A stretch of DNA of 64,000 nt from positions 1,860,001 to 1,924,000 of the forward strand of contig NZ_CP107799.1 in the NCBI RefSeq assembly GCF_041431135.1. Direction: 5' to 3'. Positions 32,881 to 40,605 of the stretch are shown piece by piece (positions within the stretch are counted from its first letter, which is position 1; each line of letters starts with the position of its first letter). The DNA is from Streptomyces sp. NBC_00554. GTDB taxonomy: Bacteria; Actinomycetota; Actinomycetes; Streptomycetales; Streptomycetaceae. The position numbers and the translations under genes were made by a program. The notes under the pieces are model-generated. The model did no database searches. It was not told the DNA's origin and saw only the letters and a program-made list of their open reading frames with translations.

Positions 32881-34005
32881 TCACTCCACGTGCCCCGCAC
32901 CACCCCGGAGCATCCGCTCCCGCAGCTGGACCGGGGAGGTGCCGTGCCAGCGGCGCACCGCGCGGCGCAGCGCCCGTTCGTCGGAGAATCCCGCCCGGCG
33001 GGCGATGTCACGCAGTGTCAACTCCGGTCGGAGCAGCAGCTGTTCGACGCGTTCCCGGCGTACCCCCTCGGCCAGTGCCTCGTACGTCGTGCCGCAGTCG
33101 GCCAGCCGGCGGCGCAGTGTCCGCTCGCTCGTCGCGTGCCGTCGTGCCTGCTCACCGAACGAGGGGATCACCGGGAGGCTCTGCGCGACGGAGACCTCCA
33201 GTACCTCCAGCAGGTCCTGCTGGTCGTGGCGGGAAGCCAGCTGTGCGTCGAGCATCTCCAGGGTCGACGCGTAGGTCACCGGATCCCGGCCGGGCATCCG
33301 GGCGCCGGCCCACGCGGGGTCGATGACGATGCGGTCGGCCGGAGCGCCGAAGCGGACCGGACAGCCGAACAGGGCGCCGTACAGCTCGCGTTGGCGAGGC
33401 GCCGGAGCGGAGAACTCCACCGCCCTCGGCGCGAAGCCCGACCCGACGGCGAGCCGGGACAGGGTGACCACGGACGCGAATCCCTCCTCGATCAGGAAGG
33501 AGGCCACGCTCGGGTCGATGGCCGGGTCGGGGAGGTCGGCGTGCAGCACGAAGGCGCCGTCCTCGCCCATGCCGGTCGACCACACGGTCATCGCGCCGGA
33601 CAGGTTCTGGTACTTCACGCCGGTCTCGATGGCGTGTCGCAGCGTGTCGTCGGCCAGCAGGGCGAAGCCGAGCAGGCCCCACGCGGTCAGGTGCTGCGCC
33701 GCGCCGACCTTCAGGCCAAGACGCTCGTCCCCGGTGAGCTCCAGCGCGCGCCGGATCACCGCGCTGCCCTGCCGGTAGGACACCCTCAGCGCGGCGGCGC
33801 GCATGACCGTCTCGTCCAGCCCGACCTGTCTCAGCTGAGGCCGTAGATCGATGCCGCGTTCACCGGCGACGATGACGAGATAGCGCAGGATGTTCGGCTG
33901 GATCGTCGCCGACGTGCTGCGGCTGGTGCCTTGAGGGTCTGCGCTGGTCCCGTGAGGGTCTGCGCTGGTCCCGTGAGGGTCTTCCGGGCCGGGGCCAAGG
34001 GTCAT
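32881..34005 (-). CDS. AraC family regulator with Arabinose_bd domain
   Basis: A 374-residue activator. An N-terminal Arabinose_bd-type domain spans about residues 35-225 ('PNILRYLVIVAGERGIDLRPQLRQVGLDETVM'), and the C-terminal AraC DNA-binding domain has two HTH units ('SERTLRRRLADCGTTYEALAEGVRRERV' and 'LTLRDIARRAGFSDERALRRAVRRWHGTSP'). Such OruR/VirS-type regulators commonly control neighbouring oxidative catabolic operons. The ATG at 34005 is preceded by AAGGTGAG; an ATG at 34041 is possible. Its extreme N-terminus holds three near-identical DPHGTSA units. It is convergent with the FMO-SDR-aldehyde dehydrogenase operon and divergent from an MFS transporter. Confidence 0.88.
   Translation of the reverse strand: MTLGPGPEDPHGTSADPHGTSADPQGTSRSTSATIQPNILRYLVIVAGERGIDLRPQLRQVGLDETVMRAAALRVSYRQGSAVIRRALELTGDERLGLKVGAAQHLTAWGLLGFALLADDTLRHAIETGVKYQNLSGAMTVWSTGMGEDGAFVLHADLPDPAIDPSVASFLIEEGFASVVTLSRLAVGSGFAPRAVEFSAPAPRQRELYGALFGCPVRFGAPADRIVIDPAWAGARMPGRDPVTYASTLEMLDAQLASRHDQQDLLEVLEVSVAQSLPVIPSFGEQARRHATSERTLRRRLADCGTTYEALAEGVRRERVEQLLLRPELTLRDIARRAGFSDERALRRAVRRWHGTSPVQLRERMLRGGAGHVE
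33931..33993. repeat. 21-bp tandem repeat in the AraC gene 5' end
   Basis: Three near copies of a 21-base unit, encoding D-P-H/Q-G-T-S-(A/R) on the minus strand. The unit keeps the frame and lies in a disordered N-terminal extension. Confidence 0.8.
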
Positions 34006-34125
34006 CGCACTCACCTTCTGCTGGGCGACCACCGTAAGCATCGGGACCTCACCGGTCGTATGCCCTGGCCCGCGAAGTCCCCTGTACGGCCTCCGGCGTC
34101 CTGCGTTCGTCCCTCCGCGCCTGGC

Positions 34126-34138
34126 TACGGTCTGCGCA
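34126..34138 (+). promoter_or_regulatory. Candidate leaderless promoter of the MFS gene
   Basis: TACGGT (34126-34131) fits a -10 box and is 6 bases before the ATG at 34138. There is no ribosome-binding site in between. Confidence 0.4.
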
Positions 34139-35346
34139 TGTCCCTCAGTGCTCCAGGCCGGACGGAGGCCGGGCACCCCGCCTCCCAGGCCGGCGCCCGA
34201 AGGGTCGCGACCATCGCGTTCACCGCTCAAGGTGTGTCCGTCGCCGCCGTGTACACGACCGTCCCCGCCGTCACCGAACACCTGAGACTGGCTCCGCTCC
34301 TGACGACGACCATGATGGTCGCGGTGGCGCTGATGGCCGGGGGCGGCAGCTTCGTGGGGCTGGCCGCGATCCGCCGCGCCGGTCCCGTCGCCACGATGCG
34401 CGGCGCCCTGCTGACGGCCGCCGCCGCGCTGACTCTGATCGGGTGGGCGCCGGACACGAAGACCGTCATCTGCGCGTACATCCTCTTCGGGATCGCCATC
34501 GGCGCCCTCGACGTCGCCGTCAACACCCGGGCAGCCGCGATCGAACGCGCCTACGGCCGCAGCATCTTCGGCTCCTTCTACACGGCATGGAGCGTGGGCG
34601 GCGTGGCCGCGGCGCTGCTCACCGCCGCGGCGGCCCGGCTGCAGTGGCCGGTGTCCGCCGGCCTGACCGTCCAGGCAGGCATCCTCCTCGCCCTCACCGC
34701 CTGCATACGCACGCATCCCCTCGCCTCCTCCGAAGGGCCGTCGGACACCCCGGCGCAGCCGCCGCTGGGGCGCCGCGTGTGGAGCCGGCTCCTCCCCTTC
34801 GGCCTGGTCCTCCTCGTCGTCTACGTCGTGGACTCCACCGTCTCGGCCTGGTCGGCGGTCTACCTCCGCCAGACCCTCGCCGCCTCCCTCACGGTGGCGC
34901 CGATGGCGTACGCGGCCTACCAGGCCGGCACTGTCGTCGGCCGTGCCGCCACCGACCGACTCGTGCAGAGGTTCGGCGCGGTCGCCGTCGTCCGGACCGC
35001 CGCTCTGTCGGTCTCGGGCGCCCTGGCAGGCATGGCCGCCGCGCCGGGCTGGCCGTTCGCCGTTCTCGCGGCCGGGGCGGTGGGGTTGGGGGCGTCCGTC
35101 CTGGCACCGCTGTGCCTGGCCTCCGCTGCACGGCTGCGCTCCGCCGCCTCGGAGGCGATCCTGGCCCGCTTGAACCTCTTCAACTACGCGGGTGTCGTCA
35201 CCGGTGGCGCGGTGAGCGGTCTCCTCGGCTCCACCGGCCAGTTCCGTCTCGCCTACGCTGCACCGGCCGTGCTGGCGGTTCTGCTGCTGGCCGGCGCCCG
35301 CCATTTCACCCGGCCTCCGAGCTCGGCCGTTCCACCGAAGAGTTGA
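34138..35346 (+). CDS. MFS transporter
   Basis: A 402-residue, 12-helix major facilitator. Recognisable segments are 'AFTAQGVSVAAVYTTVPAVTEHLRL' (helix 1), the 'YILFGIAIGALDVAVNTRAAAIERAYGRSIFGSFYTAWSVGGVAAALL' block typical of the YbjJ/FucP-related group, a polar central loop (residues 195-215) and 'YQAGTVVGRAATDRLVQRFG' (the A-like motif of the second half). It probably exports or imports a small metabolite; motif evidence does not name it. It is divergent from the AraC regulator, which may control it. The start at the ATG with a leaderless promoter fits the first helix. Confidence 0.88.
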   Translation: MSLSAPGRTEAGHPASQAGARRVATIAFTAQGVSVAAVYTTVPAVTEHLRLAPLLTTTMMVAVALMAGGGSFVGLAAIRRAGPVATMRGALLTAAAALTLIGWAPDTKTVICAYILFGIAIGALDVAVNTRAAAIERAYGRSIFGSFYTAWSVGGVAAALLTAAAARLQWPVSAGLTVQAGILLALTACIRTHPLASSEGPSDTPAQPPLGRRVWSRLLPFGLVLLVVYVVDSTVSAWSAVYLRQTLAASLTVAPMAYAAYQAGTVVGRAATDRLVQRFGAVAVVRTAALSVSGALAGMAAAPGWPFAVLAAGAVGLGASVLAPLCLASAARLRSAASEAILARLNLFNYAGVVTGGAVSGLLGSTGQFRLAYAAPAVLAVLLLAGARHFTRPPSSAVPPKS

Positions 35347-35487
35347 ACGGGGTGGCAGCTTCTGGGCGATGTGTGAACGCGTGCCGCGGCCGGAGACTCG
35401 TCACGCCCCCGGTCGACCCGGCTCGAATCCGAGGCCGCGAGGTGCGAGACCGAAGCTCAGCAGGCGGAGAAAGGACCCACCCCACTC

Positions 35488-36651
35488 ATGTCAAGGAACA
35501 TCAGCAGACGCGGCGTTCTCGCGATCGGTGCCGGAGCGACACTGGCCGCAGCGACCGGGGCCGCCACCGCGAGCGCCGCGGAGACCGCGCACGGCACCAG
35601 GGGCGGCAACGGATCGTCCTCCCGCGGCTTCGGCGGCGAGGAGACCCGCTCGCTCGACCAGCTGTACGCGGCCGCTCTCGCGGAGGGTGGAAAGCTCGTT
35701 GTCTACGCGGGCGGTGATGTCGACGACCAACTGGCCGGCGTCAGGGCGGGGTTCAGGAGCAGGTTCCCCGACATCGATCTGACGATCGTCGTGGACTACA
35801 GCAAGTTCCACGACGTCCGCATCGACAACCAGCTCGCCACGGGCACCCTGGTCCCGGATGTCGTCCAGCTCCAGACCCTGCAGGACTTCACCCGCTGGTC
35901 CCGGCAGGGCGAGCTGCTGCGCTACAAGCCCGCCGGATTCGCCGCCGTCCACCCGAAGTTCAAGGACCCGGACGGCGCCTGGACGGCGGTCATGGCCGTC
36001 GCCTTCAGCTTCGTGTACAACGTGGCGGCGGTCGGCGCCGACGTGCCCCGCACACCGCTCGACTTCGTCGACCCTCGCTGGAAGGGCGCCGTCGCCTCTT
36101 CCTACCCGCATGACGACGACGCGGTGCTCTACCTGTTCTCGCTCTATGTGCGGAAGTACGGCTGGGAGTGGGTCGAGAAGTTCGCCCAGCAGCAGCCGCA
36201 GTTCGCCCGCGGCTCTCACAAAGCGGGCGTCGCGGTGGCGGCCGGCCAGAAGAGTGTCGGTGTCGGTTCGTCGGGCAGCCTGCTCGCCACCGGCGGGGCA
36301 TCGAGGTGGGCTCTTCCCGCCGAGGGTCACCCGTTCATGGCGTGGGGCCAGCGTGCCGCGATCCTGAAGCAGGGCGCCCACCCCACGGCCGCCAAGCTGT
36401 ACCTGAACTGGATGCTGTCGCCCGAGGTCCAGCAGACGTCGTACAGCGGCTGGTCGGTCCGTACGGACATCCCTCTGAAGAGCGGCCTCAAGCCGATCTG
36501 GGAGTACAAGGACGCCAACCTGGACGGGTTCCCGGTGTTCATGGAGGACCGCGCCACCGTCGAACAGCTCAAGCAGACCTTCGCGCTGTACTTCGGCGAG
36601 GTCGAGGGCGCCCCCTCCCCCGGGCGCCTCGGCCTGCACCCGGGCCGCTGA
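35488..36651 (+). CDS. Tat-exported extracellular solute-binding protein
   Basis: A 387-residue binding protein of the iron/polyamine-type (SBP_bac, AfuA-like) class. The twin-arginine signal 'SRRGVLAIGAGATLAAATGAATASAA' ends near residue 31; no lipobox Cys is present, so the mature protein is free or cell-wall-held rather than a lipoprotein. Core blocks: 'LVVYAGGDVDDQLAGVRAGFRSRFPDIDL', 'LVPDVVQLQTLQDFTRWSRQGELL' and 'GQRAAILKQGAHPTAAKLYLNWMLSPEVQ'. No permease or ATPase gene is adjacent. Instead a histidine kinase/response regulator pair follows, so a sensing role is possible. An AGGA-containing site precedes the ATG. Confidence 0.85.
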   Translation: MSRNISRRGVLAIGAGATLAAATGAATASAAETAHGTRGGNGSSSRGFGGEETRSLDQLYAAALAEGGKLVVYAGGDVDDQLAGVRAGFRSRFPDIDLTIVVDYSKFHDVRIDNQLATGTLVPDVVQLQTLQDFTRWSRQGELLRYKPAGFAAVHPKFKDPDGAWTAVMAVAFSFVYNVAAVGADVPRTPLDFVDPRWKGAVASSYPHDDDAVLYLFSLYVRKYGWEWVEKFAQQQPQFARGSHKAGVAVAAGQKSVGVGSSGSLLATGGASRWALPAEGHPFMAWGQRAAILKQGAHPTAAKLYLNWMLSPEVQQTSYSGWSVRTDIPLKSGLKPIWEYKDANLDGFPVFMEDRATVEQLKQTFALYFGEVEGAPSPGRLGLHPGR

Positions 36652-36708
36652 CCCCGGGTGCCTCCTGCGGCTCCCTGCCGGCTTACGCCGGTCACACACA
36701 GGTTCGGG

Positions 36709-36714
36709 TTAAAG
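36709..36714 (+). promoter_or_regulatory. Candidate -10 box of the histidine kinase gene
   Basis: TAAAGT in the 108-base gap after the binding-protein gene fits TANNNT. Transcription from here would begin near 36721 and give a leader before the GTG at 36760. Confidence 0.35.
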
Positions 36715-36759
36715 TCTGCCGCTCCTGTCGTGACCGTCACCCAGCAGGGAGCCGCTGCC

Positions 36760-37953
36760 GTGCCCCCCACTCGTTCCGCCCTGCGCAGGCTGTCCCTGTC
36801 GGTGTGGCACATTCCGCACCTGGTCTTCCTGACCGTCGTCACCGGCACCCTCGCACGGCTCTTCGCCGTGCACACGTGGCTGTGCTGGATGGTCGCCCCG
36901 CCCATCGTGGTCCTGGCCCTGGCGTACGTGGGCGGGCTGGCCCGATGGGACCGGCTCGGCACCCGGGGCAGGCCCGCCTGGCTGGGACTGCTCCTGCTGC
37001 TGTGGGGGTGCGTCTGCTGGGCCCTTCCGGCCGACCTCGTCACCGGGTACGTGTGGTTGGCCATCCCCCTGGCCGTGGTGGCGCAGCGGATGCCCGGACG
37101 CCGATTGCCTCTCGCGGCGCTCTGGGTGACGACCGCACTGCTCGTGGCGACGCTCACCCGGATCAGCGGCGGGTTCGACCTCGAACTCATAGCGCCGCCG
37201 ACCGCGGCCATCTGGGCGACCGTGGCCCTGCACCGCACCCAGGAACGACTGATGCGTGAACTGACCGCCACCAGAGGCGAGTTGGCTGCGCGCCAACGCG
37301 AGGCCGGCCGCCTCGCCGAGCGCGCCCGCCTGGCCCGGGACCTGCACGACACCCTGGCCCAGGAGATCTCGGGGAGCCGCATGCTGCTGCAGGCCGCCGA
37401 CCGGGACTGGGAACGCAGGCCGGATGCGGCAAGGCGACAGGTGCGGGCCGTTGTCGACGCGCTCGGCACGCATCTCGCGGAGACCCGCGGCATCATCCAC
37501 GATCTCACCCCGCCCGGTGTGGAACGCGATGGCTTGGAGACGGCACTGCACGAGCTCTGCGCCCGTACGGACGCCGCTCCAGGAGCTCCCACGGTCTCCG
37601 TCTCCACGCGGGGTGAGCCCTGTCCCGTCCCCACCGACCGGGCCGTTGCTCTCCTACGAGTGACCCGGGGTCTGCTGGCGAACGCGTGCGAGCACGCCCG
37701 CGCCACCCATGTCCGGGTCACCCTTCAGCACGTGGACGGGGCCGTGGCGGTCGAGGTCATGGACGACGGAACGGGATTCGACCCGACGGCGGCGCTCCCC
37801 CGGAAGCAGGGGCGGGGATTCGGACTGGCCGCCGCACGCGACCGGCTGGCCGAGCTGGAAGGCACGCTCACCGTCGACGGCGTACCCGGACTCGGGACCC
37901 GGGCCAGAGCCACCGTGCCGGTGCGGGCGCGCGTCACCGCGGGCGCGGCGTGA
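36760..37953 (+). CDS. Sensor histidine kinase (HisKA_3/NarL-partner type)
   Basis: A 397-residue kinase. The N-terminal part has five to six membrane helices (residues 15-150) without a large extracellular domain, followed by a coiled linker. The dimerisation box 'LARDLHDTLAQEISGSRMLLQ' carries the phospho-accepting His196. 'LLANACEHARATHVRVTL', 'VMDDGTGFDP' and 'GRGFGLAAARDRLAELEG' are the N, G1 and G2 boxes of the ATPase domain. GTG 36760 follows AGGGAG. The stop overlaps the GTG of the response regulator (GTGA), so they form a two-component system. The short sensor implies a membrane signal or a partner protein, perhaps the preceding binding protein. Confidence 0.9.
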   Translation: MPPTRSALRRLSLSVWHIPHLVFLTVVTGTLARLFAVHTWLCWMVAPPIVVLALAYVGGLARWDRLGTRGRPAWLGLLLLLWGCVCWALPADLVTGYVWLAIPLAVVAQRMPGRRLPLAALWVTTALLVATLTRISGGFDLELIAPPTAAIWATVALHRTQERLMRELTATRGELAARQREAGRLAERARLARDLHDTLAQEISGSRMLLQAADRDWERRPDAARRQVRAVVDALGTHLAETRGIIHDLTPPGVERDGLETALHELCARTDAAPGAPTVSVSTRGEPCPVPTDRAVALLRVTRGLLANACEHARATHVRVTLQHVDGAVAVEVMDDGTGFDPTAALPRKQGRGFGLAAARDRLAELEGTLTVDGVPGLGTRARATVPVRARVTAGAA

Positions 37954-38624
37954 ACGACGTTCCCGCGCACACGGTGCGGATCCTGATCGTGGACGACCAT
38001 GCCGTCGTACGAGCGGGTCTGCGGGCCCTGCTGGAGGGTGAGCCCGGTTTCGATGTGGTCGACGAGACCGGCGACGGTGAACAGGCCGTGCTTCTCGCCG
38101 GGCGGCACAGACCCGACGTGGTTCTGATGGACCTGCGGCTGAGGGACGGCGGCGGCACGGGTTCCGACGCCGAGGCGGGCGGCATCGCCGCGACACGGCG
38201 GATCACCGCCACCGTTCCCGGCGTCGACGTCGTCGTTCTGACCAGCTACGGCAACAGAGGAGACGTCGTCCGAGCCATGGAGGCCGGCGCCCGCGGCTAT
38301 GTCCTCAAGGCGGGTCCGCCCGAAGAACTCTTCCGCGCGGTACGCGCCGCCGCGGCCGGGAGCATGGGTCTGGCTCCCGAGGCCACCGCCCACCTGGTCG
38401 GCGGGACGATGGAGGACGGCCCGGTACTGAGTGAGCGCGAGCTCGAAGTCATCAGGTTTCTCGCGCAGGGACACAGCAACCGGGCCATCGCGGCGGCCCT
38501 GCACCTCTCGGAAGCCACGGTCAAGACGCACCTCGTCCGCATCTACCGCAAGCTCGGCACCGAGAACAGGGTCGGCACGGTGTCCGAGGCCGTACGGCGC
38601 GGACTGCTTGAGATCGGTGGATGA
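37950..38624 (+). CDS. LuxR/NarL-type response regulator
   Basis: A 224-residue regulator. The receiver domain (residues 9-130) has the acidic pair in 'ILIVDDHAVVRAGL', phospho-acceptor Asp61 ('VVLMDLRLRD') and Lys ('GYVLKAG'). An insertion 'GGGTGSDAEAGG' follows the phosphorylation site. The C-terminal GerE-type HTH ('LSERELEVIRFLAQGHSNRAIAAALHLSEATVKTHLVRIYRKLG') binds DNA. GTG 37950 overlaps the kinase stop by 4 bases. Its targets are not shown; the binding-protein gene upstream is a natural candidate. Confidence 0.92.
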   Translation: MNDVPAHTVRILIVDDHAVVRAGLRALLEGEPGFDVVDETGDGEQAVLLAGRHRPDVVLMDLRLRDGGGTGSDAEAGGIAATRRITATVPGVDVVVLTSYGNRGDVVRAMEAGARGYVLKAGPPEELFRAVRAAAAGSMGLAPEATAHLVGGTMEDGPVLSERELEVIRFLAQGHSNRAIAAALHLSEATVKTHLVRIYRKLGTENRVGTVSEAVRRGLLEIGG

Positions 38625-38628
38625 GGGG

Positions 38629-38647
38629 TCCGCGGCACCCTCGCGGA
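38629..38647. terminator. Weak hairpin between convergent genes
   Basis: TCCGCG (38629-38634) pairs with CGCGGA (38642-38647) across a 7-base loop in the short gap between the response regulator and the permease stops. Confidence 0.35.
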
Positions 38648-38650
38648 GCG

Positions 38651-39496
38651 CTACTGCTTGACCGCCCCCGCCAGCCCGTTGATGAAGAACCGCTGCAGCA
38701 CGACGAAGATCAGGACGATGGGCAGCAGGGTGATGACCGACCCCGCGCACACCAGGGTCCAGGCGGTGGAGTTTTGGCCGATGAAGTTGAACATGCCCAC
38801 CGACAGCGTGTGCAGTTCGGGGCGGGAGAGGGTGAAGACCAGCGGGATGAAGAAGCTGTTCCAGGCGGTGATGCAGGCGAACAGGCCGACGGTCGCCAGC
38901 ATCGGCCCGGACAGCGGCAGCATGATCCGCCAGAAGATCTGGTGGAAGCTCGCCCCGTCCACGCGGGCCGCGTCCTCCAGGCCCCGGTCGATCGTCGTGA
39001 AGTAGCCCATGAAGAGGAAGGTGCCGAAGACCATCCCGCCCGCCGACTGGACGATGACCACCGACCAGAGGGTGTTGAGGAGATGGAGCCGCTGGATCAG
39101 GTCGAAGACCGGGATGATCGTGTAGCCGTGCGGCAGGAAGAGGGTCACCCCGACCAGGCCCAGCCAGATCTTCTTGCCGGGGAAGTCGGTGCGGGCCAGG
39201 ACGTAGCCCGCCATGGAGGTGGCGAGCAGCGTCACGATGACCGTGCCGGTCGCGAACAGGACCGTGTTGACGAAGAACCGGCTGAAGTCCGCCTGTGTCC
39301 AGGCCTCGCTGTAGTTGGACCAGTGGAACTCGGAGGGGATCGGGTTCAGCCCGCCGGAGAAGAAGCCGTCGGTGCTCTTCAGCGAGCTGCCCAGCGCCCA
39401 GAGGAACGGGTAGAGCCAGATGAGCCCGCCGCCGAACAACGCGAGATAGAGCAGGCCGCGCCGGCCTTGGCGCAGGCGCGGGGACAGTGTGGACAT
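38651..39496 (-). CDS. Carbohydrate ABC transporter permease (MalG type)
   Basis: A 281-residue permease with six helices. The EAA loop 'EDAARVDGASFHQIFWRIMLPLSGP' near residues 168-192 is where the ATPase docks. An N-terminal 'YPFLWALGSSLKS' marks the MalG subfamily. It is third in a minus-strand operon after the binding protein and the MalF-type permease, but 119 bases separate it from the latter, an unusually long gap that holds a repeat-like element. No ATPase gene is present, so a shared ATPase such as MsiK should power uptake. Confidence 0.9.
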   Translation of the reverse strand: MSTLSPRLRQGRRGLLYLALFGGGLIWLYPFLWALGSSLKSTDGFFSGGLNPIPSEFHWSNYSEAWTQADFSRFFVNTVLFATGTVIVTLLATSMAGYVLARTDFPGKKIWLGLVGVTLFLPHGYTIIPVFDLIQRLHLLNTLWSVVIVQSAGGMVFGTFLFMGYFTTIDRGLEDAARVDGASFHQIFWRIMLPLSGPMLATVGLFACITAWNSFFIPLVFTLSRPELHTLSVGMFNFIGQNSTAWTLVCAGSVITLLPIVLIFVVLQRFFINGLAGAVKQ

Positions 39497-39527
39497 CGAC
39501 GAGACCCTTTACTGGTTGGCGACTGAT

Positions 39528-39585
39528 GCGCCCTCAAGGGGCGCGAGGAACTGCGCGACCAGCCACGATGGCGCTGCAGACGATT
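39528..39585. repeat. Dispersed Streptomyces intergenic repeat-like segment
   Basis: GCGCCC (39528-39533) pairs with GGGCGC (39539-39544), followed by CGAGGAACTGCGCGACCAGC. I recall near-identical GGGGCGCGNGGAACTGCGCGACNAGCCACGA segments as common between Streptomyces genes. Here it lies inside an operon between two permease genes, where it may reduce expression of the downstream one. Confidence 0.55.
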
Positions 39586-39615
39586 GACGGCACCTGGCCG
39601 CCGTACCGCGGAGCA

Positions 39616-40596
39616 CTAGGCGGCGCGCCGTCGGCCGATCCCCCGCAGCGCGAGGACCTGCAGCGCGGAGAAGACGATGAGCAGCAGTCCGTAGAGGAAC
39701 GAGGCCGCGGAGGCCAGGCCGACATCGGGCTGGGCGGCGGAGCCCGGGGAGCCGCCGAAGGCCAGGTGGTAGATGTACGTGTTGACGACCTCGGTGGCGA
39801 AGTACGGGCCGCCGCCGGTGAGGACCTGCACCAGGTCGAAGACCTGGAAGCTGCCGATGAACGCCAACACCACGATGACGACGCCGACTTGGCGCAGCAT
39901 CGGGATGGTGATGCGGAAGAAGGACTGGACGGGGCCGCAACCGTCCAGCTTCGCCGCCTCGTACAGCTCCGCCGGGATGGTCTGCAGTCCGGCGAGGAAG
40001 TAGACGAGGTTGTAGCCGAGGGTGTGCCAGATGCCGATCAGGATGATCACGGCCAGGGCGGTGTGCGGATCGCCAAGCCAGTCGATCTGCCCGTCGGTCA
40101 CCCCGGTCTTGGCGAGCAGACTCCCCGCCGAGTCACCGAAGTTGGCAAGCATGAGCTGGATGACCACGCCTACGACCGCGGCCGAGGTGACGACGGGGAT
40201 GAAGTAGACGGTCCGGAAGAACAGCGCGAACTTGAGCTTCGGGTTGTTCAGTACGAGGGCGAGAGCCAACGCCAGTACCAGTTGCACCGGGACGAGTACG
40301 AACGCGTAGACGAAGGTGTGCCCGACGGCGCCCCAGAAGATGCGGTCGTGCAGGATCTGTTGGAAGTTGGCCAGGCCCACGTAGTCGCCGGGTTCGCCGA
40401 TGCCGTTCCAGCGGTAGAAGGTGTAGCCGAAGGAGGCGAAGATCGGGTAGACCACGAAGGCCAGCAGCAGCACGGCCATCGGGGCCAGATAGGCGTACGA
40501 CCACTTGGCGGCGCGGATTCTGCGCCAAAGGCCGGGCCGGGGGGCGACCGTGGGTGCGGTCCGAGGCGGCCGCTGACGGGTGGCGAGGAGTGACAT
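39616..40596 (-). CDS. Carbohydrate ABC transporter permease (MalF type)
   Basis: A 326-residue permease with six helices after a positively charged N-terminal tail (about 30 residues). 'YAYLAPMAVLLLAFVVYPIFASFGYTFYRWNG' starts the first helix; the EAA loop 'YEAAKLDGCGPVQSFFRITIPMLRQ' is near residues 220-245. It would form the membrane channel with the MalG-type partner. It starts 9 bases after the binding-protein stop, so the two are co-transcribed. Confidence 0.92.
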   Translation of the reverse strand: MSLLATRQRPPRTAPTVAPRPGLWRRIRAAKWSYAYLAPMAVLLLAFVVYPIFASFGYTFYRWNGIGEPGDYVGLANFQQILHDRIFWGAVGHTFVYAFVLVPVQLVLALALALVLNNPKLKFALFFRTVYFIPVVTSAAVVGVVIQLMLANFGDSAGSLLAKTGVTDGQIDWLGDPHTALAVIILIGIWHTLGYNLVYFLAGLQTIPAELYEAAKLDGCGPVQSFFRITIPMLRQVGVVIVVLAFIGSFQVFDLVQVLTGGGPYFATEVVNTYIYHLAFGGSPGSAAQPDVGLASAASFLYGLLLIVFSALQVLALRGIGRRRAA

Positions 40597-40605
40597 GTTG
40601 ACCGC

